Shown: positions 1 to 9,261, counted from the stretch's first letter. The stretch is DNA of 64,000 bases from JAQGMV01 sp035626595 (GCA_035626595.1 DASPNJ010000152.1:1-64000); one strand, 5' to 3'. Notes: a model not told the origin generated them from the sequence alone. Translations and numbers: made by a program.

Positions 1-601
1 CACTCACTTGACCTATCTTGCGCCAACGCCGCAAACGCTGCCGCGAAGCCAGAGCTGCGACACGCCGCAGCACCGGTCGCGACGCCGCCGGCGTCGCCCC
101 ACTCCCACTGCCGGCGAACACCGTCGCGATGACCAGCAATGCGATGGCTATCGGCCGATCGCGCCGGTTTCGGACGCTATGACTGCATCACGTTTCGATA
201 AGAACGAATATCGAGAATGCGCAAACAAGTTACGGACGCAGCGCATGTGCAACCGGCGCCGCTGCCGAGGAGATCAGACGTGTGTTGCCGCGATAAGCCG
301 CACCGCGCGGGCTTCACATCAGTCAATTAGGCCCAAGTATCCCTATGAGATTCATTGCGCGGAATGTCGTTAGCGCCGAACCGTTTATTTGTGATGAGCG
401 ATAGTAGCGGCCGATGCGACCGCGCGCCACGCAGCGTGCGATGCATATATAAAACGCTCGCACGTTGCTCTCACTACTTTCGACAGCGCAGGGCACTCAG
501 GCAGCGGGAGCTACTGCCCATTTACTGCCCAAAACCTACGCGAATATGCGTTTTCCTGCGCCGGTGAGGGACCGGCTAAAACGCTAAGTGCTTGATGTAA
601 C
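1..601. other. Left-end region without a convincing gene
   Basis: No reading frame here looks like a recognisable protein. The plus-strand frames are Arg-rich and have no plausible start. The stretch is visibly more AT-rich in places (around 440-455) than the rest of the window. On the minus strand, from about 140 towards the left edge, there is a hydrophobic signal-peptide-like stretch (IAIALLVIATVFAGSG) without an ATG. It could be the beginning of an exported protein running off the window, but this is weak. A pair of 9-base direct repeats at 512-531 is listed separately. Confidence 0.4.
512..531 (-). repeat. Tandem 9-base repeats downstream of tRNA-Glu
   Basis: TACTGCCCA occurs at 512-520 and again at 523-531, an 11-base period, about 70 bases beyond the 3' end of tRNA-Glu. 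Short direct repeats of this kind next to a tRNA 3' end resemble arm-type sites bound by tyrosine integrases. No integrase gene is visible in the window, so this is at best the scar or edge of an integrated element. Confidence 0.3.
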
Positions 602-677
602 TGGCGTCCCCACGGGGATTCGAACCCCGGTTACCGCCGTGAAAGGGCGATGTCCTAGGCCTCTAGACGATGGGGAC
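602..677 (-). tRNA. tRNA-Glu (anticodon TTC)
   Basis: Read on the minus strand this 76-base gene begins GTCCCCATCG and ends with GGGGAC, discriminator G and an encoded CCA. The 7-bp acceptor stem closes. The anticodon loop is CTTTCAC, giving TTC, and the T-arm carries GTTCGAATC. It lies downstream of gltX and tRNA-Ala in the same direction, so glutamyl-tRNA synthetase and its substrate tRNA are probably co-transcribed. Confidence 0.97.
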
Positions 678-690
678 TAAAGGACTTTCA

Positions 691-736
691 AAAAATGGGG
701 TCAGACCCCAAGAAAACGGGGGCTGACCCCATTTTT
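691..736. repeat. Palindromic repeat between two tRNA genes
   Basis: The 14-base arm at 691-704 (AAAAATGGGGTCAG) is perfectly complemented at 723-736 across an 18-base loop, and the loop itself contains further GC-rich complementarity. The element sits between tRNA-Ala and tRNA-Glu, where it could act as a processing or termination hairpin. A closely related palindrome with the same arm spacing is at 32688-32739, which marks it as a dispersed repeat rather than a gene-specific terminator. Confidence 0.75.
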
Positions 737-738
737 GT

Positions 739-814
<76 letters not shown>

Positions 815-875
815 ACGCGAGCCGCGAATTATAGCGGCGCGCGCGAGTCGCTGTAAACACAGGAAATACAAAGGA

Positions 876-2282
876 CTAGAGTGACGGCCGCGGCAAGTGC
901 CGGCGCATGCGCGCGAGCACCTCGTCCTTACCGACGAGCTCGAGCGTCGCATCGATGGAGGGTGTGTGCGTCGTGCCGCAGACCATCACGCGGAGCGGCA
1001 TCGCCACTTTCGGCAGCTTCAGCGCGTGCTCGCTCACCAACGCCTTGATCGCGCCGTTGATCGCGCGACGCTGCCATTCGATGGCCGCGAAACGCTCCGC
1101 CAGGGTCTGGAGCACGGGCACCATTTCGGCGCCCAGATGCTGGGCCAGAAGCTCTTCGGGCGCATCCACCGCGCGATAGAAATAGACCGCGGTATCGGCG
1201 AGCTCCTTCACCGTGCTCGCCCGCTCTTTGAGTAGGGCGACCACGCGGTCGAGTGCCGGGCCCGTGGCAGGATCGCAGCCGTCCGCGATCAGAAACGGCT
1301 TCACCAGCTCGGCGAGGCGCGTGTCATCACACTCCTTCAGATACTGCGCATTGAGCCATGTGAGCTTCTCGGGATTGAATCGCGCGGGCGACTTGCTGAT
1401 GTGCTCGAGATCGAACCACTCGACGAGCTGCTCGCGCGAGAACTTCTCTTCGTCGCCGTGCGACCAGCCGAGCCGCGCAAGGTAATTCACGAGCGCTTCA
1501 GGCAGGTAGCCCTCTTCGAAGTACTGCATGACGCTCACCGCGCCGTGGCGCTTCGACAAGCGCTCGCCGTCCTGGCCGAGAATCATCGGCACGTGCGCGA
1601 ATTCCGGAAGCTTCGCGCCCAGCGCCTTGTAGATGTTGATCTGGCGCGGCGTATTGTTCACGTGATCGTCGCCGCGGATCACGTGCGTGATGTCCATGTC
1701 GATGTCGTCCACCACGACGCCGAAGTTGTAGGTGGGAATGCCGTCCGAGCGCACGAGCACGAGATCGTCGAGCTCGGCGTTCGCGACGGTGATCTCGCCC
1801 TTCACGAGGTCCCTGAACGTGACCTCACCGTCTTCGGGATTGCGGAAGCGGATCACCGGCTGCACGCCGGCGGGCGGCGTGAGGCCGAGCCGCTTTACGT
1901 TCTCCGGACGCCAGCGGCCGTCGTAGCGCGGCTTCTCGCCGCGCGCGCGCTGCTGCTCGCGAAGCTGCTCGAGCTCTTCCTTGCTCGCGTAGTCGTAGTA
2001 CGCGTGGCCATCGCGCATGAGCTGCTCGGCGACTTCACGATAACGCGGGAGGCGCTCCATCTGGAAGTGCGGGCCGTCGTAGTCCATGCCCAGCCATTGC
2101 ATGCTGTCGAGAATCGCCTGGACGGATTCCTGCGTCGAGCGCTCGCGGTCGGTGTCCTCGACACGCAGGATGAAGGTGCCGCCGTGTTTTTTCGCGTAGG
2201 CCCAGCAGAAGAGCGCGGTGCGCGCGCCGCCGATGTGGAGGTAGCCGGTGGGGCTGGGGGCGAAGCGGGTGCGGACGGTCAT
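876..2282 (-). CDS. gltX: Glutamate--tRNA ligase
   Basis: Class I aminoacyl-tRNA synthetase that charges tRNA-Glu with glutamate in the cytoplasm. The 468-residue protein has the usual full length. The HIGH-type motif is in APSPTGYLHIGGART near the N-terminus and the KMSKS-type motif is GERLSKRHG near residue 240. The C-terminal half matches the anticodon-binding helical domain. The ATG gives an N-terminus (MTVRTRFAPSPTG) standard for the family. tRNA-Ala and tRNA-Glu follow directly on the same strand, an arrangement common in betaproteobacteria. Confidence 0.98.
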   Translation of the reverse strand: MTVRTRFAPSPTGYLHIGGARTALFCWAYAKKHGGTFILRVEDTDRERSTQESVQAILDSMQWLGMDYDGPHFQMERLPRYREVAEQLMRDGHAYYDYASKEELEQLREQQRARGEKPRYDGRWRPENVKRLGLTPPAGVQPVIRFRNPEDGEVTFRDLVKGEITVANAELDDLVLVRSDGIPTYNFGVVVDDIDMDITHVIRGDDHVNNTPRQINIYKALGAKLPEFAHVPMILGQDGERLSKRHGAVSVMQYFEEGYLPEALVNYLARLGWSHGDEEKFSREQLVEWFDLEHISKSPARFNPEKLTWLNAQYLKECDDTRLAELVKPFLIADGCDPATGPALDRVVALLKERASTVKELADTAVYFYRAVDAPEELLAQHLGAEMVPVLQTLAERFAAIEWQRRAINGAIKALVSEHALKLPKVAMPLRVMVCGTTHTPSIDATLELVGKDEVLARMRRHLPRPSL

Positions 2283-2293
2283 CGATGTGGTTC

Positions 2294-2347
2294 TGGATTC
2301 CCGTCTACGCGGGAATGACGGTTGGTGCGCTACCAGCGCACCCTACG
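2294..2347. repeat. Two adjacent REP-like palindromes
   Basis: Family A palindrome TTCCCGTCTACGCGGGAA lies within 2294-2320. It is followed by family B: GGTGCGC at 2324-2330 pairs with GCGCACC at 2336-2342, then CTACG. Both families recur elsewhere in the window, A at 17188, 45392, 45461 and 61696, and B at 4625, 15114, 20597, 41451 and 45353. The remaining bases of the 2283-2406 gap show nothing clear. Confidence 0.8.
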
Positions 2348-2406
2348 AGCATCACGATACATTCGTCGGGCATCATGGCACATCAATCGCGACGCGGTCA
2401 TCGCAT

Positions 2407-3249
2407 TCATGCAGGCACCGGCACGCGCTGCTTGAACTCTTCGACCGTGTGATCGACGCGCTGGAACACGCCGCCCTCTTCCCTAATCGTGCGGATCAGG
2501 CGCTCGAGCATCATGATGCGGTGGCCGCGGCCGATGATGAACGGGTGACACGTATAGGTGAGCACGCCCCACTCCACCGCCTGCTTCATGTAGCGAAAGT
2601 CGTGAATCCAGTTGTCGTAGACGTTGCCTGCATTTTGCAGGCCCTGCCGCACGCTCTGCTCGGTGCGCACGAACTCGAAATGCGGCGAATCGTCGGTCGA
2701 CCAGTGGATCGGCATCTCGACGAGCGGCGTGTGCGCGCCAAACTTCGCCGGCGATTTGAGCTCGATCAAGTCGCCCTGCCGCGCGTAATAGGGCGTGTAG
2801 TCGTCGCCCATCATGCTGCTGTCGTACACGAATCCGTGCTTCAGCATGAGCTCGACTGAATGTGGGCTCAGATCCCACGAGGGCGAGCGATAGCCGCGCG
2901 CGTACTCACCCGAGATGCGTTTGATCGCGTCGTTGCCGCGGACGAGCTCTTCCTCTTCTTTCTCGCGCGTCAGGCTCGCGGGCGGCCGGTGCGTCCAGCC
3001 GTGGTGCGCGATCTCGTGGCCGGCATCGGCCACGGCCTTCACGGCGTCCGGGAACGTCTCGATCGTATGGCCCGGCACGTACCAGGAGCTCTCGATGCCG
3101 TGCTTGCGCAGCAGCGCGATCAACCGCGGCGCGCCTACGCGCGGACCGAACTCGCCGCGCGAGAGCCAGCCCGGCGTCGTCTGCCCGCGCGCGATGAAAC
3201 CCGAGAGCGCGTCGAAGTCGAACGTGAGGCAGACGATATGTTTCGGCAT
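2407..3249 (-). CDS. Polysaccharide deacetylase / PuuE-like allantoinase family protein
   Basis: Carbohydrate-esterase-4 (NodB homology) fold, 280 residues. The first NodB motif appears as LTFDFDA at residues 8-14 and the metal-binding HxxxH region as AHHGWTH near residue 81, followed by YRSPSW. The length and the C-terminal TCHPFIIGR resemble the subgroup containing cytosolic PuuE-type allantoinases and peptidoglycan or chitin deacetylases. There is no signal peptide, so an intracellular ring amide or N-acyl substrate is more likely than cell-wall sugar. It is divergent from the M20 amidohydrolase 43 bases away. If it is an allantoinase, that neighbour would take the next step; this is inference. 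Confidence 0.75.
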   Translation of the reverse strand: MPKHIVCLTFDFDALSGFIARGQTTPGWLSRGEFGPRVGAPRLIALLRKHGIESSWYVPGHTIETFPDAVKAVADAGHEIAHHGWTHRPPASLTREKEEEELVRGNDAIKRISGEYARGYRSPSWDLSPHSVELMLKHGFVYDSSMMGDDYTPYYARQGDLIELKSPAKFGAHTPLVEMPIHWSTDDSPHFEFVRTEQSVRQGLQNAGNVYDNWIHDFRYMKQAVEWGVLTYTCHPFIIGRGHRIMMLERLIRTIREEGGVFQRVDHTVEEFKQRVPVPA

Positions 3250-3292
3250 GGGAGCGTGCGATTATAGCGGCACCCCTTTTCACCCTCACGTT

Positions 3293-4582
3293 ATGGACAC
3301 TCAATCATTGATCCGGGCCGTCGAGGCCGCGATGCCGCTCGCGCAGTCGATATTCGACGACGTGCGCGCGAAGACGGCGGACGTCGAAGGCGTGAGCCGC
3401 CAGCCCTATACCGCCGGCGAGCAGGCCGCGACGGACCGCATCGCCGCAGCGGCGCGCGAGCTCGATCTGGCGATCACGGACGATCCGTTCGGCAATCTCT
3501 ACGTGACGCTTCCCGGCACGGACGCGTCGGCGCCGGGCTGGATCGTCGGATCGCACGTCGATTCGGTACCGCGCGGCGGCAACTACGACGGTTTTGCGGG
3601 CGTCGTCGCGGGCGTCAGCGCCATCGCCGCGTTCAGACACGCCGGCTTTCGCCCGCGCCGCAGCGTGACCGTCATGGCGATACGCGCCGAAGAGCTGAGC
3701 TCTTGGTACGGCGGCGCGCACGGCGGCCACATCGGCAGCCGCGCTGCGCTCGGCATGCTGCCGCCCTCCGAGCTCGACACCGCGATCGAGAGCGTCACCG
3801 GCGCGACGCTGCGCCAGCAGATGCGCAGCGCCGGCTTCGACCCGGACGCGGTGCAGCTTGGACGCACCTACATCGAGCCGTCACGCTATTGCGGTTACCT
3901 CGAGCTGCATATCGAGCAGGGCCCGGTGCTCGAGGAAAAGCAGATACCGGTCGGCATCGTGACCGCGATCCGCGGCGCCGCGCGCGCCCGCAGTTGCCGC
4001 TGCCTCGGCGCATATACGCACTCCGGCGCGGTGCCGCACGAATATCGCAGCGATGCGGTCATGGCGACGGTGGAGCTGATCCACGCGCTCGACAACGAAT
4101 GGACGAGCGTGCGCGAAAGCGGCGGCGATCTCGTGTTCACGGTGGGCAAGCTCTACACGGACGCGGCACAGCACGCGCTCACCAAGGTGCCGGGGGAAGC
4201 GAGCTTCGGGATCGATCTGCGAAGCCAGGATCAGCCCACGCTGGAGCGACTTGCGGCGCTCACACAGGAGCTTACGACGAAGATCGGCAGAAAACGGCGC
4301 GTTACGTTCGAGCTGAGCCCATTCTCGTTTCAAAAACCTGCCGCGATGGACTCAGACTTTCGCGCGCGTCTGCACGAAGGCTGCGGCACGCTCGGCATCT
4401 CCGCGATGGACATCCCCAGCGGTGCGGGACACGACGCGCAGGATTTCGCGCACATGGGATTCAAGTCCGCGATGATCTTCGTGCGCAACGCGAACGGCAG
4501 TCACAATCCGCACGAAGCAATGGACATGAGCGATTTCGCGCTCGGCACGCGGCTGCTCGCGTGGATGGTCGCGACGCAATAG
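3293..4582 (+). CDS. M20 family hydrolase (allantoate amidohydrolase / N-carbamoyl-amino acid hydrolase)
   Basis: Binuclear-zinc amidohydrolase of the hydantoinase/carbamoylase family, 429 residues from the ATG at 3293. Visible motifs are GSHVDSVPRGGNYDG (first His and bridging Asp), RAEELSSW (Glu pair), LELHIEQGPVLE and the late SGAGHDAQDF. It opens an N-carbamoyl or ureido bond, releasing ammonia and CO2. An upstream extension of the frame overlaps the divergent deacetylase gene and has no family similarity, so it was rejected. No signal peptide is present, so the enzyme is cytoplasmic. Allantoate, N-carbamoyl-amino acids and beta-ureidopropionate are all possible substrates and cannot be separated by eye. 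Confidence 0.88.
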   Translation: MDTQSLIRAVEAAMPLAQSIFDDVRAKTADVEGVSRQPYTAGEQAATDRIAAAARELDLAITDDPFGNLYVTLPGTDASAPGWIVGSHVDSVPRGGNYDGFAGVVAGVSAIAAFRHAGFRPRRSVTVMAIRAEELSSWYGGAHGGHIGSRAALGMLPPSELDTAIESVTGATLRQQMRSAGFDPDAVQLGRTYIEPSRYCGYLELHIEQGPVLEEKQIPVGIVTAIRGAARARSCRCLGAYTHSGAVPHEYRSDAVMATVELIHALDNEWTSVRESGGDLVFTVGKLYTDAAQHALTKVPGEASFGIDLRSQDQPTLERLAALTQELTTKIGRKRRVTFELSPFSFQKPAAMDSDFRARLHEGCGTLGISAMDIPSGAGHDAQDFAHMGFKSAMIFVRNANGSHNPHEAMDMSDFALGTRLLAWMVATQ

Positions 4583-4587
4583 CCGGC

Positions 4588-4676
4588 GGGTCACCGCCGG
4601 TGACCCACCCTGCGGTGCTTTAATCGTAGGGTGCGCCAGTAGCGCACCGCGAGTGCTGGGCCACCGGCCCAGCCTA
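4588..4676. repeat. Cluster of three short palindromes
   Basis: Three hairpins follow one another. GGGTCACC (4588-4595) pairs with GGTGACCC (4599-4606). The family B element CGTAGGGTGCGC..GCGCACC spans 4625-4648. CTGGGCC (4656-4662) pairs with GGCCCAG (4666-4672), followed by CTACG. They fill the gap between the M20 hydrolase and the GGT-like gene and could form a terminator for the former. Confidence 0.75.
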
Positions 4677-4738
4677 CGCCGATGCAGCCTCACGCTGCTA
4701 TCATCTTGGCTCCCCGCGACACCGGCACCAACACTCCC

Positions 4739-6304
4739 ATGCTCGAGCATCTCGTCCAGAACTGGCGCGTACGCAAGCCTGTCGCGCAGACCCGCGGCGG
4801 CATCGTCGCGACTCAAAATCGCGTGGCAGGAGAAGCCGGCGCGCAGGTGCTCGCCGCGGGCGGTAACGCCGTCGATGCAGCAGTGGCGACCGGCCTCGCG
4901 CTCGCGGCGGTCGAGCCGTGGAACAGCGGACTCGGCGGTATCGGTTTCATGCTGGTGTATCTCGCAAAGGAGAATCGCGTCGAGGTCGTGGACTTCGGAC
5001 CGATCTCGCCGCGCGGCCTGAATCCCGCCGACTATCCCCTCACCGGCGGCTTCACGAGCGATCTCTTCACCTGGCCCACGGTGAAGGACGATCGCAACGT
5101 GCACGGGCCGAATTCGATCGCGGTGCCGGGGCACGTCGACGGGCTTGCGCTCGCGCTGGAGAAATTCGGCACGCTGCGCTTCGCGGATCTCATCAAGCCG
5201 GCGATTGCGCTCGCCGACCAGGGTATCGCAGCCGACTGGTATCTCACGCTCAAGGTCGCGACGATGGCGAAGGAGCTCGCGCGCTATCCGACGACGCGCG
5301 ATGTCTGGCTGTCGGATGGCTACCCGCCCGTCACGGCGGCAGGCGCGCCGCTCGGGCGTCTCGTGCTGAAGGGCCTCGCCGCGACGATGCGCCGGCTCGC
5401 CGACGCGGGTCCGCGCGATTTCTACGAAGGCGAGATCGCCGCCAGCATCGCGAAGGACGTCAAGGCGATGGGCGGGACGCTCGCGCTGGAGGATCTCAAA
5501 CAGTATCGCGCGCGGATCGTCGAGCCGATCCAGACGAAGTACCGCGACGCGCTGTTCTCACTCGCACCGGGACTCACCGCCGGACCCACGATCAAGCGTG
5601 CGCTCGGCAAGCTCGAAGAAGTGAAGCTGCATGCAGGCGGCCCGCACGCCGATGCGTTCCTCGCGTACGCGCGCGTGCTGCGCGAAGTCTATTCGGAGCG
5701 GCTCGCGACGATGGGCGAGACGAGCGACCATCGCGATCCTTCGACGACGACGCATCTCAACGTGATCGACCGCAACGGCAACATGGTCGCGCTCACGCAA
5801 ACGCTGCTGTCCGTGTTCGGCTCGAAAGTGGTGCTGCCTTCCAGCGGTGTGCTCATGAACAACGGCATCATGTGGTTCGACCCGCGGCCGGGCTCGCCGA
5901 ATTCGCTCGCGCCGGGGAAACGGCCCCTCACCAACATGTGCCCGATGATCGTGAGCCGCGACGGCAGAGGCTGGTTCGCGATCGGCGCCTCGGGCGGACG
6001 CAAGATCATGCCCGCGGTATTCCAGATCTCGTCGCTGATGATCGATCACCGGCTCAGCCTCGAGGACGCGTTCCACCATCCGCGCATCGACGCGAGCGGC
6101 GGCGACACGGTCAGCGTGGACCCGCGGCTCCCGGATGCCGTGCGCACCGCGCTCTCGGATGCGTTTCCGACGCTCGAGACGGAGCTGGTCGTCTACCCGA
6201 CGAACTACGCCTGCCCCAGCGCCGTCATGCAGGACAAGGACGGCATGCACTTCGGCGTGAGCGACGTGATGTCGCCGTCGTCCGGCGCAGTCGCGGAGCC
6301 GTAA
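4739..6304 (+). CDS. Gamma-glutamyltransferase family protein
   Basis: Ntn-hydrolase proenzyme of the GGT fold, 521 residues from the ATG at 4739; an in-frame ATG at 4682 is also possible but lies next to the repeat cluster. The N-terminal GGNAVDAAVATGLAL and central PGHVDGL are family hallmarks. The autocatalytic/nucleophilic Thr is expected at T337 in STTTHLNVIDRNGN, splitting the chain into about 336- and 185-residue subunits. There is no signal peptide, unlike classical periplasmic GGT. A cytosolic amidohydrolase role, as in oxamate amidohydrolase HpxW or cephalosporin acylase-like members, is therefore possible. Three Bug receptors follow 31 bases downstream, suggesting one operon. Confidence 0.85.
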   Translation: MLEHLVQNWRVRKPVAQTRGGIVATQNRVAGEAGAQVLAAGGNAVDAAVATGLALAAVEPWNSGLGGIGFMLVYLAKENRVEVVDFGPISPRGLNPADYPLTGGFTSDLFTWPTVKDDRNVHGPNSIAVPGHVDGLALALEKFGTLRFADLIKPAIALADQGIAADWYLTLKVATMAKELARYPTTRDVWLSDGYPPVTAAGAPLGRLVLKGLAATMRRLADAGPRDFYEGEIAASIAKDVKAMGGTLALEDLKQYRARIVEPIQTKYRDALFSLAPGLTAGPTIKRALGKLEEVKLHAGGPHADAFLAYARVLREVYSERLATMGETSDHRDPSTTTHLNVIDRNGNMVALTQTLLSVFGSKVVLPSSGVLMNNGIMWFDPRPGSPNSLAPGKRPLTNMCPMIVSRDGRGWFAIGASGGRKIMPAVFQISSLMIDHRLSLEDAFHHPRIDASGGDTVSVDPRLPDAVRTALSDAFPTLETELVVYPTNYACPSAVMQDKDGMHFGVSDVMSPSSGAVAEP

Positions 6305-6335
6305 TCGAAGCTTTCACTTCAACTCACTAAAACAG

Positions 6336-7301
6336 ATGAAAACAATACTCAGCGCATTACTCGTAGTCTCGTGTGTGGGCGCGCAAGCGCAAGGCGTCGA
6401 AAACTATCCGACCCGCCCGGTCCGCTGGATCGTGCCGTTCGCACCGGCGGGTCCGACCGATCTCATGTCGCGGGCGGTGGCGGAGAAGCTGTCACAGCGC
6501 TTTGGCCAGCAGTTCGTCGTCGATAACCGTCCGGGCGCGGGCGGCAATATCGGCGCGGAGCTCGTCGCCAAATCGCCGCCCGACGGCTACACGCTGATGA
6601 TCGGCCACGTCGGCACGCACGCGATCAACGCGACGCTGTATCCCAAGATCGGCTTCGATCCGGTGCGCGACTTCACGCCGATCAGTTTGATCGCAACGTA
6701 TTCGCTGGGACTGTTCGTGCATCCATCGGTACCGGCGAAGACGCCGAAAGATCTGATCGCGTACGCCAAGGCGCATCCAGGGCAGATCAATTTCGCGTCC
6801 GCCGGCAACGGCGGTCCGACGCACCTCACAGCGGAGCTCTTCAAGTCGTCGGCAGGCATCGACATCGTGCACGTGCCGTACAAAGGCAACGCCGCCGCGC
6901 TCACCGATCTCATCGCCGGCCGTGCGCACATGTTCTTCAGCAACCTGCTGACGGCCATGCCGCACGTGCGTGCGGGCAAGCTGCGCGCGATCGGCATCTC
7001 GGGATCGAAGCGCGCACCGCAGGCGCCGGATCTGCCCACGATCGCGGAGTCGGGCCTGCCGGGGTTCTCGGTGGTGCCGTGGTACGGCGCGCTCGCACCC
7101 GCCGGCCTGCCCCGGCCGCTGCTCACGCGCCTCAACAGCGAGATCGTGCGCGCCATCGCCGACCGCGACCTGCAGGAGCGTTTCGTGCCGCAGGGCGTGA
7201 ACCTCGAGTCGAGCACGCCCGAGCACTTCGGCGCGCTCATCAAGTCGGAAGTCGTGCGCTGGCGCAAAGTCGTCCGTGAAGCCGGCGCGAAGGTCGATTA
7301 G
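6336..7301 (+). CDS. Bug family tripartite tricarboxylate transporter substrate-binding protein
   Basis: Periplasmic solute receptor (TctC/Bug family), 321 residues. It has a clear signal peptide (MKTILSALLVVSCVGAQAQ) and then the typical start YPTRPVRWIVPFAPAGPTD. Other hallmarks are VDNRPGAGGNIGAE, PPDGYTLM and HVPYKG. These proteins bind small carboxylates or their amides with a Venus-flytrap fold and normally deliver them to TctAB. It is the first of three tandem Bug genes after the GGT-like gene, with only 2-base gaps between them. Confidence 0.93.
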   Translation: MKTILSALLVVSCVGAQAQGVENYPTRPVRWIVPFAPAGPTDLMSRAVAEKLSQRFGQQFVVDNRPGAGGNIGAELVAKSPPDGYTLMIGHVGTHAINATLYPKIGFDPVRDFTPISLIATYSLGLFVHPSVPAKTPKDLIAYAKAHPGQINFASAGNGGPTHLTAELFKSSAGIDIVHVPYKGNAAALTDLIAGRAHMFFSNLLTAMPHVRAGKLRAIGISGSKRAPQAPDLPTIAESGLPGFSVVPWYGALAPAGLPRPLLTRLNSEIVRAIADRDLQERFVPQGVNLESSTPEHFGALIKSEVVRWRKVVREAGAKVD

Positions 7302-7303
7302 CC

Positions 7304-8278
7304 ATGACACACCACTGGAAGCTTGTTGCAGCAGCCGCCGCGCTCACGGCGAGCACGAGCGCGTTCGCTCAGAGCGCCGAGAGCTTTCCGTCGCGGCCGC
7401 TGCGTCTCATTACCGGATTCCAGCCCGGCGGCGTGAGCGACACTGTGGCGCGGGTGACCGGTGAAAAGCTCGGAGAGCTCCTCGGCCAGCGCGTCATCAT
7501 CGACGGCCGGCCCGGCGCGGGCGGCGTCCTCAGCATGGAGATCGCGGCGAACGCGAATCCCGACGGACATACGCTCTACCTCGGCCAGCCGGTCATCACG
7601 ATCAGCCCGAACTTCAAGAACAAGCCGCCGTTCGATCCGCTGAAGACGTTTGCGCCGGTGTCGCTGATCGGCTTCGGCCAGTCGATCATGGCCGTGCACC
7701 CGAACACGCCGGCCTCCTCGGTGAAGGAGCTGATCGCGCTCGGCAAGTCGCAGCCGCCGGGCTCGCTGCGTTTTGGTCACTCGGGCGTGGGCTCGACGAA
7801 CCACCTCGCAGGCGAGCTCTTCGGCGTCATGTCCGGCATCAAGATGACGCCGATCGCATACAAGGGCGCGGCGTCGAATCAGCTCGCGCTGCTGCAGGGC
7901 GAGGTTCAGATCTCGATGCTGCCGGTGCTCGCGGCGCTTCCCCAGATCAAGGCCGGGCGGTTGAAGGCCATCGCGGTCACCGGGGCGAACCGCTCCCGTG
8001 CCGTGCCCGACGTTCCAACCGTCGGCGAGACGCTGAAGGGTTACGACGTGCCGGTGTGGTACGGCTTCGTGATCACGGCGCGTACGCCGACCGCGATCGT
8101 GGACAAGCTGCATGCCGCCACGCAGAAAGCGCTGCAGACCGATGTGAAGGATCGGCTCTTCTCGCAAGGTGTCGAGACACAGCTCATGTCGCGTCCCGAT
8201 TTCGGAAAATTGATCCGGGAAGACGCCGTGCGCTGGGCGAAGCTCGTCAAGGAAGCCGGTCTTTCGATGGAGCAGTGA
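7304..8278 (+). CDS. Bug family substrate-binding protein, second of tandem triplet
   Basis: 324 residues with the signal peptide MTHHWKLVAAAAALTASTSAFA. The core starts SFPSRPLRLITGFQPGGVSD and contains DGRPGAGGVLSMEIA, a family position where most paralogues have (D/E)NRPGAGG. The ATG lies 2 bases after the preceding stop, implying translational coupling. Its sequence is as different from its two neighbours as they are from each other, so the triplet is an old duplication or assembly rather than a recent copy. The ligand is unknown. Confidence 0.92.
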   Translation: MTHHWKLVAAAAALTASTSAFAQSAESFPSRPLRLITGFQPGGVSDTVARVTGEKLGELLGQRVIIDGRPGAGGVLSMEIAANANPDGHTLYLGQPVITISPNFKNKPPFDPLKTFAPVSLIGFGQSIMAVHPNTPASSVKELIALGKSQPPGSLRFGHSGVGSTNHLAGELFGVMSGIKMTPIAYKGAASNQLALLQGEVQISMLPVLAALPQIKAGRLKAIAVTGANRSRAVPDVPTVGETLKGYDVPVWYGFVITARTPTAIVDKLHAATQKALQTDVKDRLFSQGVETQLMSRPDFGKLIREDAVRWAKLVKEAGLSMEQ

Positions 8279-8280
8279 TC

Positions 8281-9261
8281 ATGATGCACGCGCTACGTAT
8301 CGCATGGGCCGCCCTTGCAATACTCGCCTCCTCGTTACCCAATGCGTACGCGGCCGACACGAAGTACCCCAGCCGCCCGATTCGCTTCGTCGTGGGTTTT
8401 CTGCCGGGCGGTCCGAGTGACACGATCGCCCGCGTGGTCGGCGCGAAGCTCGCCGAAGGCCTGGGGCAGCCGGTGGTGGTCGAGAACCGTGCCGGCGCCG
8501 GCGGCAACGTGAGCGCCGATATCGTCGCCGGAGCCAATCCCGACGGTCATACATTGCTTCTCGGCACCGGCGGACCGCTCGTGATTGCATCGATCATCGG
8601 CCAGAAGGTCCAGTTCGACGCGGATCGCGATTTCGCGCCGGTGTCGATGCTGGCGGGCTCGATGAGCATCCTCGCCGCACACCCGTCGCTGCCGGCGAAC
8701 AACGTGAAAGAGCTGATCGCGCTCGCGAAGGCGAAGCCGGGCGAGATCAATTACGCGTCCTCGGGCGTCGGCGCCGCGAATCATCTCGCTGCAGAGCTCC
8801 TGTCGTCGATGACGGGCATCAAGCTGACGCACGTACCGTACAAAGGCAGCGGCGCGGCGCTCCCCGCGCTCATCAGCGGCGAGGTGAAGCTCGGTTTCGG
8901 TCCGATCCTGCCCGCCATACCGCACGTGAAAGCCGGCCGCATCAAGGCGCTCGGCGTGAGCGGGCTCAAGCGCTCGAGCGCCGCGCCGGACATAGCGACG
9001 ATCGCCGAACAGGGTCTCCCCGGCTTCGAGGTGAACTCGTGGTACGGCCTCTTCGTTCCGGCGAAGACGCCGCGCGCGGTCGTGATGCAGCTCAACCGCG
9101 AGCTCGGACGCATCCTCGCGCTGCCGGACGTGAAGGAGCGCCTGTCTAGCAACGGCGTCGATCCTGTCGCCAGCACCCCTGAAGCGCTGCAGCGCCTCGT
9201 TCAGACCGAGAAGAAGGTCTGGTCCAAGGTGATCCGGCAGGCGAACATCAAGGTCCAGTGA
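8281..9261 (+). CDS. Bug family substrate-binding protein, third of tandem triplet
   Basis: 326 residues from ATGATG at 8281, which restores a normal signal peptide (AWAALAILASSLPNAYA). A longer upstream frame overlaps the previous gene and lacks an export signal. The core has YPSRPIRFVVGFLPGGPSD, ENRAGAGGNVSAD and HVPYKGSGAALPAL. It ends immediately against the convergent hyuB stop at 9262. Ligand unknown; the gene context suggests a cyclic amide, carbamoyl or gamma-glutamyl compound, which is inference. Confidence 0.92.
   Translation: MMHALRIAWAALAILASSLPNAYAADTKYPSRPIRFVVGFLPGGPSDTIARVVGAKLAEGLGQPVVVENRAGAGGNVSADIVAGANPDGHTLLLGTGGPLVIASIIGQKVQFDADRDFAPVSMLAGSMSILAAHPSLPANNVKELIALAKAKPGEINYASSGVGAANHLAAELLSSMTGIKLTHVPYKGSGAALPALISGEVKLGFGPILPAIPHVKAGRIKALGVSGLKRSSAAPDIATIAEQGLPGFEVNSWYGLFVPAKTPRAVVMQLNRELGRILALPDVKERLSSNGVDPVASTPEALQRLVQTEKKVWSKVIRQANIKVQ

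Noticed and set aside
8..373. 121-codon plus-strand frame at the left end
   Set aside because: Arg/Pro/Thr-rich with no ribosome site or family resemblance.
4918..6330. 470-codon frame overlapping the GGT-like gene in another frame
   Set aside because: Arg-rich shadow of a well-supported enzyme gene.
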